From Mucilaginibacter gracilis (lineage in GTDB: Bacteria; Bacteroidota; Bacteroidia; Sphingobacteriales; Sphingobacteriaceae): DNA of 64,000 nucleotides. Positions 55,865-64,000 of this stretch are shown one piece after another. A program made the translations under genes and the position numbers. The notes under the pieces were generated by a model. It saw only the letters and a list, made by a program, of their open reading frames with translations. It ran no database searches and was not told where the DNA came from. Position 1 is the stretch's first letter; each line of letters starts with the position of its first letter. Location of the stretch: the NCBI RefSeq assembly GCF_003633615.1, contig NZ_RBKU01000001.1:6596734-6660733 (forward strand), read 5' to 3'.

Positions 55865-56578
55865 ACCTACATCGTAAGCGTTTATCATCAAAAACTGCAT
55901 AGTGGTATCGGCATGACACCGTTTGCCAAATATATGCATGGCATAATCGGGAATGACCAGCAGATCGGCATTGGACAAAGCGATCCAATTGAAAATGAGC
56001 TGAAGTTAAAGCTGGACTTTATGCCGTTCGTGGAAAGGACGGTGCAGCGTTATGGTGTGCAAATTGACCATATCAATTATTACCATGATGTGCTGCGCAA
56101 ATGGGTGCATGCTTATGAAGACCCGAATGCCAGGCCACGGATACTGCGGAAGTTTGCCTTTAAGCAAGACCCGCGCGACATCAGCGCAATCTACTTTTGG
56201 GAACCTGACCTGGAACAATACTTTATGATACCGTACCGGAATACCGGGCATCCGGCAATGACTATTTGGGAACATAAACGGATTATCCGAGACCTGAATG
56301 CTCAAGGTATCATGACTGTTAATGAAGATATCATCTTTGATGCATACGACCGCTTAAAAAGAATTGAAGATAATGCAGCTACGTTGACAGCGGTAGCCAA
56401 AAGACAAAGGAACCGGGCACGCAAACAGCAGGCGGTAAAGAAAAGCGTGCGTAACCAGTTCAGTGAGGAGGAACCGGAGCCAGTTGAAACCGAATTCAAG
56501 TATGACCCTACTATAATCTATCTCCCATTTGAAGACTTAGAACATGATCCTTTTAACCGAAACAAATCCTACAGCTAA
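55865..56578 (+). pseudogene. TniA/TnsB-type Mu transposase, C-terminal part
   Basis: About 238 residues remain: YIVSVYHQKLHSGIGMTPFA is the end of the rve catalytic domain (after the DDE Glu), followed by the Mu C-terminal beta-barrel (RYGVQIDHINYYHDVLRKWV, LEQYFMIPYRNTGHPAMTIW) and a basic tail. The catalytic residues lie in the missing part, so no activity is expected. It overlaps TniB by 35 nt. Confidence 0.85.
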
Positions 56579-57437
56579 TGTAAAACATGAACAAGACGAA
56601 CGTATTGAATATATCCTGTCCGACAGGTGGATAGGTTACCCCAGGGCTAAAAATATATTGCAGACGATGGAAGACCTGATGCACCATCCCCGGACCTTCA
56701 GGATGCCAAATATGCTGCTGGTTGCGCCAACCAATAATGGCAAGACCCTATTGCTGCAAAAGTTCTTTGACGCTTATAAACCGGTGATCACGCCGGAAAC
56801 CAAGCAGATCACTATACCGGTATTGTATGTACAGGCACCGCCGACACCCAACGAAAAGGCGTTTTACGCCAACATCCTTTGCGCTTTGAATGCACCCTTT
56901 TCGCCGAATGGCAGCAACGCCATGCTCCAGTTACAGGTCATCCGAATCCTGAAAAAAGTAGAAACCAAGATCCTTATTATTGACGAGATACATCATATCC
57001 TCGCAGGCGCTTACCTGAGCCAAAGGGCATTCCTTAACCTGATCAAATACTTATCCAACGAGTTACAGATCGTTATTATCGGTTCAGGCATACGCGACGC
57101 GTTTAGCGCTATTAATACAGATAAGCAACTGGCTAACCGTTTTGAACCCGCCGTACTGCCGACCTGGAAACCTGACGGTGAATACTTCCGGCTATTGAGC
57201 AGCTTCGAGGCCATGTTCCCGCTAAAAGAACGTTCTAACCTGACCAAAGAAGAGATCGCTATAAAAATACTAAGTATGTCGGGCGGCACCATCGGTGAGA
57301 TATCGACCATCCTGAAAAAAGCTGCGGTATTGGCGATAAAAAGTGGCAAAGAATGTATCGACCTTTCCCTGCTAACCAAGATCAATTATGTCGGTCCCGC
57401 CAACCGGCAGCGCCAATATGAAAGTATGTTGTTATGA
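56544..57437 (+). CDS. TniB/TnsC-type AAA+ ATPase
   Basis: A 297-residue transposition regulator. Walker A is LLVAPTNNGKTLLLQKF, Walker B ILIIDEIHHILAG, sensor 1 IVIIGSGIRDAF. The HPRTFRMPNM segment before Walker A and the RNLKYLSNEL-like helix are typical of TniB. Such proteins select the target and activate TniA. Full length and undamaged. Confidence 0.92.
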   Translation: MILLTETNPTANVKHEQDERIEYILSDRWIGYPRAKNILQTMEDLMHHPRTFRMPNMLLVAPTNNGKTLLLQKFFDAYKPVITPETKQITIPVLYVQAPPTPNEKAFYANILCALNAPFSPNGSNAMLQLQVIRILKKVETKILIIDEIHHILAGAYLSQRAFLNLIKYLSNELQIVIIGSGIRDAFSAINTDKQLANRFEPAVLPTWKPDGEYFRLLSSFEAMFPLKERSNLTKEEIAIKILSMSGGTIGEISTILKKAAVLAIKSGKECIDLSLLTKINYVGPANRQRQYESMLL

Positions 57438-58690
57438 GCTTTTCTGTATTCAGCGATAAAAGCCAGTTATTGCCAGCTTTTACAAAACCCTATCCTGATG
57501 AAGTATTGAGCAGTTGGCTCACCCGGCTTTCTTTCGATCACGGCCTGACCCAGGCCAGGCTTTTAAAAACGTTATTGACCCGCCGGGAAACCAACAACTG
57601 GAATGTTGACCGTTCCTTTAACAAGGAATATATTGAAACATTGGCAGCCTGCACTAATTGCGCAGCCAGCGAGATCAGCAATACCACGTTGCAATATTAC
57701 GACGGCAAACTTTATGAACCCAAATCAGATGAGATCATACCGGGAATATGGACTCATAAACGATACATCTCCAAAGGACGCCTGTATGATAACGGCAACA
57801 GCGAGTTTGGGTTACTCTATTGTCCCGGCTGCTTTAAGGCGTCAGATAAGCCCGTCTACTTTAAAAAACAATGGCGGCTGGCTGTTTCTTTCGTTTGTCC
57901 GGATTGCGGTTGTTACCTGAGAGAAACATGCCCGCATTGTAAATCCGGTGGCACTATACATTGCGAGGCATTAGCTAAAGCGATAGATAAAACAGTTGAT
58001 GAATATTTGTTGACCTGTCACGAATGCGGCGGAAATATCAGCGAAGTTGACTCTGAAAAAGCGCCGGCTCATCTCGTCCGTATGCAAAAAGCTATTTACC
58101 AGATCATGGAACGAGGCAACGGAGAAATATCTTCCGTTAGCTACTTCAGCGTGTTGTATCAAATGGTTTGCCTGCTGCTCAGCCGGACTAAAGAAAACAA
58201 GCTTCTCGGCTTTATCAAAGACGTGTACGGCCGTCACAGCGTGCCGGAATTGAATCGTCATGAGCACCGGCAGGAGATTCACGAGATACAGATCAAACAG
58301 CGGGCAAACCTGTTTTATATGGCCTTTTGGCTACTGGAGAACTGGCCGCACCGCTTTACCAATCTTTGCAATAAACACAGTTTGAAAAACCTTGATGTCC
58401 TGGCCTACTTCAGAGGCTGCCCCGGATGGTTCTTGGAAACGATGCTTGAAAACGCTGAATGCCCCAATCGTAACCTTGCACCGGATCACTTTGAAATTGA
58501 GGAGTTGGATAAATATACCGTCAGAATGAAAGATGAGCGAATCAATAGGTTCCTTTATGACTTTGACCCGGACGATAACTTCTACTATTACGATAATAAT
58601 ATCAACTCGATGGATCACGGCAGCCACAATTGTTGGCGCAGCAAAATTATCTTTAAGCAGCTACAAGAAATAGAGAGTTGGTATTACTAA
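57434..58690 (+). CDS. TniQ/TnsD-type target-selection protein
   Basis: A 418-residue protein coupled to TniB by ATGA. The N-terminal TniQ domain reads KPYPDEVLSSWLTRLSFDHG and is followed by zinc-binding motifs (YCPGCFKASD, FVCPDCGCYLRETCPHCKSG and TCHECGGN). The C-terminal half is helical and lacks an obvious sequence-specific HTH, so target specificity is unknown. Length is usual for Tn5053-like TniQ. Confidence 0.9.
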   Translation: MSFSVFSDKSQLLPAFTKPYPDEVLSSWLTRLSFDHGLTQARLLKTLLTRRETNNWNVDRSFNKEYIETLAACTNCAASEISNTTLQYYDGKLYEPKSDEIIPGIWTHKRYISKGRLYDNGNSEFGLLYCPGCFKASDKPVYFKKQWRLAVSFVCPDCGCYLRETCPHCKSGGTIHCEALAKAIDKTVDEYLLTCHECGGNISEVDSEKAPAHLVRMQKAIYQIMERGNGEISSVSYFSVLYQMVCLLLSRTKENKLLGFIKDVYGRHSVPELNRHEHRQEIHEIQIKQRANLFYMAFWLLENWPHRFTNLCNKHSLKNLDVLAYFRGCPGWFLETMLENAECPNRNLAPDHFEIEELDKYTVRMKDERINRFLYDFDPDDNFYYYDNNINSMDHGSHNCWRSKIIFKQLQEIESWYY

Positions 58691-58717
58691 TAACAACAGT
58701 GATATCCGATACCAAAC

Positions 58718-58749
58718 TGTAACATACACTTGGCACAAAAGTGTAACAT
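58718..58749. repeat. Paired TGTAACAT repeats, candidate transposon end
   Basis: TGTAACAT at 58718-58725 and 58742-58749, 24 bp apart, with ACACTT and AAGTGT arms between them. They lie 28 nt after TniQ. TGT-beginning repeated transposase sites at the ends are usual in Tn7-like elements, so this may be the right end. Confidence 0.45.
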
Positions 58750-58787
58750 TATCTCAGCGTATTAACAAAAAAAAAGTTAAAATTTCA

Positions 58788-59399
58788 TTAGAATAGCAAA
58801 CAAGTCAGCATACCTAATTTGATGCGTAGCTCTTTCAAGGCATTACTTACCTGATTTTTTACTGTTTTTTCAGAAATAGATAACTTTTGCGCAATTTCTT
58901 TCCTTGAAAGCTGATGTTTTCTACTCAATTCAAATACTTCGCGCATTTTTTGGGGCAAAAGAGCGATCTCTTTTTCAATTAGCTTAACAAAATCCCTTTC
59001 TCTAACCATATAATCTGCCTGAATAGGCTCATCGTTCATAAATTTTTGAAAAGACTCCGCATAGTTTGCTCTTACTTTCTTATGATCGAGTAAATTAAAA
59101 AACTTATATCTTACTGCACTATATAAATAAGACGATAAAGAGGTTTGAAACGAAATGGCATGGCGTTTATCCCAAAGATAAAAGAAAACCTCTTGAACAA
59201 TGTCTTCTGCCTCGCTTTCATCTTTGGTGATCTTACAGGCATAAATATATAGCAGGCCCTGGTAGCGGTCATAAATTTCAGTATACGCACTTTGACTATC
59301 ATCCTTTAATAAGGATATCAATTCCTGTTCCGTTTGCGATTCAAAATTTGCCACCTTTATTTTAAATAACGAATATAACGATAAATTAACGTTATTCAT
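58788..59399 (-). CDS. ECF RNA polymerase sigma factor
   Basis: A 203-residue sigma-70 family protein: region 2 (AYTEIYDRYQGLLYIYACKI, EDIVQEVFFYLWDKRH) and region 4 (LPQKMREVFELSRKHQLSRK, EIAQKLSISEKTVKNQVSNAL). Its C-terminal MLTCLLF is hydrophobic, as in FecI-like members. No FecR gene is adjacent: downstream lies the Tn7-like module, which may have removed the partner. The transporter remnant at 62-64 kb is the only candidate TonB receptor nearby. Confidence 0.92.
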   Translation of the reverse strand: MNNVNLSLYSLFKIKVANFESQTEQELISLLKDDSQSAYTEIYDRYQGLLYIYACKITKDESEAEDIVQEVFFYLWDKRHAISFQTSLSSYLYSAVRYKFFNLLDHKKVRANYAESFQKFMNDEPIQADYMVRERDFVKLIEKEIALLPQKMREVFELSRKHQLSRKEIAQKLSISEKTVKNQVSNALKELRIKLGMLTCLLF

Positions 59400-59905
59400 T
59401 CCTTTCAGTTACTTAGAAAACATACAATTAATCTATAATTCCATAGATACTATAGATTAATTATTGCTTTAGCCTTAAGAAGATTGGTGTTTTTGAAATC
59501 TGTAGCTTGGAGTGCACAAAAGGCGGAACAAGTGTAAATTTTACGATTTGCCTGTCTTTTTTTTCGATAATAACTAACTGTTAATCTGATAGATAAGAGC
59601 AGCTATTTCATTAAGTAGAGTGGTTTGATATTCGTTTCCGTCGAAACGTATTTTTTTACAAAAAATCGAACCATATCTGCCAAAACAGGTTCCTGACTGA
59701 ATAAATTCAAAATAACTTAAAGGGCACCCCATTTTCCGGAATATTTCCGGTACGCGCCATCCCACCCTTAATAACGAGAATAGGGAACGTTCCCCAAAAA
59801 TGAAACCGCTCCCACCTACTTAATTTAAAGAATTGATATCCAAACATTATCCCATTTGTAACTTGGGGTCGATAAACCAATTTTCTTAACCTTAACAAAA
59901 AACAC
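59400..59905. other. Intergenic region between divergent genes
   Basis: About 500 bp, AT-rich, holding the promoters of the sigma factor and of the secreted protein. Apart from the inverted repeat at 59428-59460 nothing was recognised. Confidence 0.45.
59428..59460. promoter_or_regulatory. Inverted repeat upstream of the sigma gene
   Basis: TTAATCTATA and TATAGATTAA form a perfect 10-bp inverted repeat with a 13-bp spacer, 29 nt before the sigma start. It is AT-only apart from one C/G per arm and has no terminator-like T-run, so an operator is more likely than a hairpin. Confidence 0.4.
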
Positions 59906-60469
59906 ATGAAAAACTTCTTCAAAAAAAGCATGTTGCTAATTCTCGTATTAACTTGTTTTTCGATGGTAGCATCGGCAACGGATATCTATGCACGGATAGA
60001 GATCGAGAACTACAGCCACCTCGTTTATGGCCCTTATTATGATCAATGGGATGAAGGTACAGGCGATCTGGTTGTCCGGTTTTATTCTGATGCGGCGTGC
60101 ACTACGCCCTACACCCTAACAGCACCGCTTACCGTTTACATCAAATCCTCGTTTGAGGAAAGTTATAACTATACGCTAACCGGCTGGGGAGATACGGGTG
60201 AGTGGACCGTGACAGCATCTGCCGGAGATAACCATATTTCAGCAGGTGATGGATACGCGCTGTTCCAGCACCATACGACTTCCTGGCCCACTACTTATTA
60301 TCCAGGTGAAAATGATAATGATAATATTTTCATCGTGGAGTCTCCGGGAGATGGTTCTTACACCGAGGAGGCAACCGTTAAAATTATTGATCGATCCAGC
60401 CCCGGAAGCCATACCAATGAACAAGAGGCTGTCTCAAAAGTGAGGCAGCCTCTTGTTATTTTAGAGTGA
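59906..60469 (+). CDS. Secreted protein of unknown function, C-terminus altered by IS1182-type element
   Basis: A 187-residue frame with signal peptide MKNFFKKSMLLILVLTCFSM. The mature part is beta-rich and acidic (IEIENYSHLVYGPYYDQWDE, FQHHTTSWPTTYYPGENDND) with no recognised family. The element boundary lies at 60422, so the last 16 codons (QEAVSKVRQPLVILE) come from the element end; the native C-terminus is lost or was very close. The element hairpin may act as a terminator. Confidence 0.6.
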   Translation: MKNFFKKSMLLILVLTCFSMVASATDIYARIEIENYSHLVYGPYYDQWDEGTGDLVVRFYSDAACTTPYTLTAPLTVYIKSSFEESYNYTLTGWGDTGEWTVTASAGDNHISAGDGYALFQHHTTSWPTTYYPGENDNDNIFIVESPGDGSYTEEATVKIIDRSSPGSHTNEQEAVSKVRQPLVILE

Positions 60470-62151
60470 TTTTTGTTAACTTAAAGGCATGGGAGCGAAA
60501 GTAGTTTTTAAGCCATATGACCCTGACCAGTTAACATTTTTACCGTATAAACTGGAGGAGTTAGTACCTGAGGGCCACCCGGTACGCATAGTCAAACAAG
60601 TAGTTGACTTGATAGACGTTAAACCGATCAACCGCAAGTATAAAGGCGGCGGGGCATCAAGCTTCCATCCCGCGGCTGATGCTGAAACTGCTGGTGTATG
60701 GTTACCTGACCAATACCTATTCATCAAGAAAGCTGGAAGACCAGGCGGCACAGAACGTCCACTTTATGTGGCTGTTGGGGATGAAGAAGCCCGATCACAA
60801 TACCATAAACCGTTTCCGGAGCGAAAAGCTGTCGGGTATCTTAAAGCAGATCTTCTCTCAGATTGTACTGCTGTTGGCAGAACAGGGTATCGTTTCGCTT
60901 AAAGAGACTGTGTTTACCGATGGCACCAAGATCGAATCGGTGGCGAACAAATACACCTTTGTATGGGGCAAAAGCATCAAGAACAGTAAAGAGAAGATCA
61001 AAAGCCAGCTGGATGAACTATGGAAGTACGCGCAAGGCCTTGCGGCAGAAGAACTAAAAGATACCACGCCAATATCTTTTGAAGAGATCAACCCTGAAAA
61101 AGTAAAAGAAACCATAGCTAAGATCGATGCCGCTTTGAACGACAAGGAAGAAGTAAGCAAGCAGGTCAAACAAAAAGCTGAACTATGCCAGAAAGAACTG
61201 GCCTGCAAACCTGGAACGTTATGACCAGCAGGAAAAGCAGTTAGGTATCCGTAACAGCTTTTCAAAAGACCGACCCGGATGCGACTTTTATGCGGATGAA
61301 GGAAGACCACATGCTGAACGGGCAGCTTAAACCTGGATATAACCTACAAATATCCACACAAGATCAGTTCATCCTTAACTACAGCCTGCATCAAACCTCT
61401 ACCGATTATCAGACCCTGCCATCTCACATAGACCAATACGAAGCACTATACAACACACTTCCCCAAGCAGTTGTGGCCGATGCCGGCTACGGTTCAGACG
61501 AGAACTACGGCATCTTACAGCAAAAAGGCATCGAAGCCTATATCAAGTACAATACGTTCGACAAAGAACAAAAGGAAGGCATCAAAGCGTTCAGTAATGA
61601 CAGCCTGCATTACAACGAAGGGGAAAACTACCTGACCTTGCCCGATGGGCCAGCGGATGGCACATATCGGTGAGGTCAAAGAATAACCACATCGGGCCAT
61701 GTACAGCTGATCAGCCGTTACCAGGCAAAGAATGTATAACTGCCCCATGCGTGGCGTATGCCATAGCGGCAGGGCAACCGGATCGTTGAGGGTGAACCAT
61801 TCCCCTGAGAAAACAACAAGCAGGAAGCAAAGGAAGATTAAATACAGAACAGGGCATCAAATACCGAAAGCGAAGGCCTGCCGATGTGGAACCGGTATTT
61901 GCCCAACTGAAGCTAATCATGGTTCAGGCGCTTTTGCTGAAAGGCATGTCCAAAACCGAGGTCGAAATAGGCCTGTTATCCATCGTCATAACCTCAGAAA
62001 GTGGAAGCCTGAGGCTTTTCGCCCCCTTTTTCCAAAAACGCTCTTAGATCGATCAGAAACGAATATTGCACAATAGAGCTTCAGCCCTATAGCACAATCC
62101 AATATATTCCATAAAAAACCGCCTCATAATTGCTTATGAGACGGCCTCTTG
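60422..62151 (+). mobile_element. IS1182-type insertion sequence, decayed
   Basis: Ends are related inverted repeats (CAAGAGGCTGTCTCAAAAG at the left; CAAGAGGCCGTCTCATAAG on the minus strand at the right), each able to fold into a hairpin with the adjacent DNA. The element is about 1730 bp, usual for IS1182. It contains one transposase with several frameshifts. No target duplication is evident. Its flanks belong to different genes, so the site has been rearranged. Confidence 0.85.
60489..62076 (+). pseudogene. IS1182-family transposase, multiply frameshifted
   Basis: Starts MGAKVVFKPYDPDQLTFLPY and LEELVPEGHPVRIVKQVVDL, the usual N-terminus. It shifts near 60668 into MLKLLVYGYLTNTYSSRKLE, KETVFTDGTKIESVANKYTF, again near 61205, then MLNGQLKPGYNLQISTQDQF and VVADAGYGSDENYGILQ, again near 61660, and ends KWKPEAFRPLFPKTLL. 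At least four lesions, so it cannot be active without correction. Confidence 0.9.
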
Positions 62152-64000
62152 CCTTTATAACCGTCATTGAATTTGCTGGAATTGATTTCACCTGCGGTTA
62201 ATGACCGGGTCAAAGCGTTCGCTGATCGGCTGGTTGTTGCCAAGCGGGAAGAGGTCGTATTATACCAGAACAGCCTGTCCTTAGCCAGCCTGCGTACCGG
62301 TTTTTAGGTGTTGCTTACTTTTAACTTACCGGCGTTGAGGCAAAGGCACCGAAGCGCAGCTCCAGTCAGATTTTTTTCATAAGCGCGTTCACCGCGCAAT
62401 ACGCCTCGCTGAATTATCTCCGCGGAGCCACGGTAAATCATATTGCCCGAAAAAGGTCGTCAGGTTGGGGAAGTAGCCGAAGTCATCGCGCGGTTATCCG
62501 GTTTTTGCTTGTCCAGAACAGGTAACTGCCGCTCCAGTTGATCTTATGCCTTGCTGCCAGGCGGTGTTCGCCTTTGAGCTGGTTTTGCCATAAGCCGTAT
62601 AGGTGGTGAGGTCATACAACCGCCCGGGCCTTTGCTGTTTTCACCGGTGCCCAGTATTACAACTGGTCAGGTACGGAATAGAGCGCCTGGTAGCTGAGCT
62701 TGTTTTAGCGTCGTATAGCCGATTCCGGCCAGACCGCTGAGTTTACATTAATCATAACGCTTACCGGCAAATTGGTCAATTCATATTGGTAGGCTCATAG
62801 CCGTCCTGGTCATGCGCACATCCTGCGTTTCCAGGTATTGCGGTAGCCGGCGAAGCGATACGCCGATCCGTTTGTCATCCTTTAAGGGATATATGTCCGT
62901 AGGCTGCTTGAAATTAGGCGATACGGGCGGACTGTACCGGTATAAGGCCCAGTTATTCGCGATGTTTTAGCAGAAACCGCACCGGCGGCCACGATGTCCT
63001 GGCTGCTTTGCCAGTCCGTGCGCCCGAGCAGTTTCCGGTGATCCGGGATCGCGCCGAAATATTCCTTTTTTTCGATCTTCAGCCCGGTGAAATTTGCCGG
63101 TAGTCTTATTGTTATAACTTTCCCCAGCGGTTATCGTCAGGAAATTTCGGTAGGAATGGTCTTGGTTTCCACGCCGACCAGGCCCCCGCCGAACTCTGCG
63201 CTGAGATCGGGGGTGATGGTTTTGCTGACCACGACGTTCTCGACCATGTTGGCGGGTATGATATCGAAGGGAATGCTTGCGGTTGAGTTCGGTGCTGGGA
63301 TGAGCTGCCCGTTCAGCATGGCGCCGTTGTATCGTTCACTCATCCGCGTACGACGACGTATTGTTATCACGGTAGAAAGGCCGCTGATGCGCTTCAGCGT
63401 TTCGCCTATGTTCTTATCGGGCGTCCTGGCAATCTGTTCGGCATGTCCCGTCGGTAATACCGGCATTGTTTTTCTGGCGGGCATACAGGCCATCTACCGA
63501 TGCTTTTTTATAGCTGGAACTGATCACCACTTCGTTCAGTGCGTTGTTCGCAGGTTGGAGGGCGACATCCAGCTGGGTAAGCTTTCCTTCGCTAATAATC
63601 AGCTCTGTGATCCGTTTGGTTTGGTAAGACACAAAACTGACTTCCAGGGTATAAGTGCCCGGAACGAGGCTCAACTGGTAGGTACCATCTGTTGCAGATT
63701 GAATAGCTTGTCCCGTTTGAATGACCTTGATGGTCGCACCGGGCAGGGGTTCTCCTTTTTCGTCGATCACCTTCCCCAACACCTTGCCCGGTTTCAGGTC
63801 TGCCGGCTTTTCATCGATAATGATATAAGTGCCGTACAGCCGGTATTGCAGATGGGTATTCCGCAGGATCTTGCGCAGGGCGTCGCCCGCCATCATGCTT
63901 GCGTTGCTGAGCGTGATGCGCTTGCTCTCCTTTTGCAGGGTTTCTTCCGAATAAGAAATACGTACGCCGCTTTTTGTTGCAGCAGCACGAGGCTTTCCTT
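62152..64000 (-). pseudogene. TonB-dependent receptor with carboxypeptidase-like and STN domains, many frameshifts (continues beyond window)
   Basis: Read on the minus strand from 64000: STN domain (VRISYSEETLQKESKRITLS, RLYGTYIIIDEKP), CarboxypepD_reg-like domain (GKVIDEKGEPLPGATIKVIQ), plug (NNALNEVVISSSYKKASVDG, ARTPDKNIGETLKRISGLST, MVENVVVSKTITPDLSAEFG). Barrel pieces are scattered over all frames (KEYFGAIPDHRKLLGRTDWQ, NWALYRYSPPVSPNFKQPTD, then KDDKRIGVSL). The first shift is near 63450; below 63137 frame changes come every 50-150 bp. The 3' end is lost at the IS1182-type element. Confidence 0.85.

Larger units (their letters stand above)
55840..58760 (+). mobile_element. Tn7/Tn5053-like transposition module (TniA fragment, TniB, TniQ)
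   Basis: Three overlapping plus-strand genes in the order TniA-TniB-TniQ, with the TniA 5' half and the left transposon end missing. Repeats resembling a transposon end follow TniQ at 58718. The left boundary joins the 5' side of the GH2 gene. No cargo and no Cas genes are seen in this window. Confidence 0.8.

Noticed and set aside
55840..58760. CRISPR-associated transposon
   Set aside because: No cas gene, repeat-spacer array or guide-like repeat is seen near the Tni genes; TniQ has the length of non-CRISPR Tn5053-like members.

Overview
The window reads as a chromosomal segment of a soil or plant-associated Bacteroidota, most likely Sphingobacteriaceae of the Mucilaginibacter/Pedobacter type. 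The reasons are SusC/SusD polysaccharide-uptake genes with an ECF sigma/FecR pair, -7 promoter elements of the TAnnTTTG type, little Shine-Dalgarno signal, many lipoproteins, LytTR regulators and Bacteroidota-type IS elements. This genus-level call is inference from gene content. No rRNA, tRNA or CRISPR array is visible.

Layout. (1) 1-4.5 kb: end of a TolC-like gene, an adaptor lipoprotein and an RND pump broken by an in-frame amber codon. (2) 4.7-6.1 kb: two small genes and a Crp/Fnr regulator. (3) 6.3-20.8 kb, minus strand: sigma - FecR - SusC - SusD - GH127 - SGNH/TPR - SxtJ-like - DUF5989 - NodU-type carbamoyltransferase. The last five genes are almost overlapping. An ISAs1 copy with a perfect 10-bp target duplication sits in the SusC N-terminus, and SusD carries a frameshift. 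(4) 21-25.3 kb: esterase, NmrA-type oxidoreductase with an Fnr-type regulator and FNR-like boxes, and a PhnA-type protein, separated by copies of a dispersed repeat. (5) 25.8-34 kb: integrase remnant, then a minus-strand run of envelope genes (delta-60 propeller, VWA lipoprotein, membrane protein, DUF697-like protein, beta-barrel, CsgG-like protein, beta-helix lipoprotein) ending at a decayed response regulator.

(6) 34.6-46.4 kb, plus strand: a secreted-protein remnant, a STAND NTPase with two separately encoded TPR proteins, a small repeat lipoprotein and a TPR histidine kinase. These are followed by a second copy of the beta-barrel/CsgG/response-regulator locus in which the envelope genes are dead and the regulator is intact, the reverse of copy 1. 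(7) 46.7-48.6 kb: a frameshifted large serine recombinase between 73-bp direct repeats. (8) 48.6-53 kb: a KAP P-loop NTPase and an AraC-type regulator between two paralogous small lipoprotein genes. (9) 53-55.8 kb: a GH2 gene split by an IS630 element. (10) 55.8-58.8 kb: TniA(partial)-TniB-TniQ of a Tn7/Tn5053-like transposon. (11) 58.8-64 kb: an ECF sigma factor, a secreted protein cut by a decayed IS1182-type element, and a heavily frameshifted TonB-dependent receptor.

How the parts work together. The 6-20 kb block is best read as an L-arabinofuranoside-type utilization locus, autoregulated through SusC-STN/FecR/sigma, with a carbamoylation cassette attached. The most unusual systems are the split STAND-TPR-TPR plus TPR-kinase locus, the reciprocally decayed twin envelope loci, and the KAP NTPase between duplicated lipoprotein genes. 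Interrupted genes are frequent and become very dense after 60.4 kb. Real decay and sequencing error cannot be told apart from the sequence alone.
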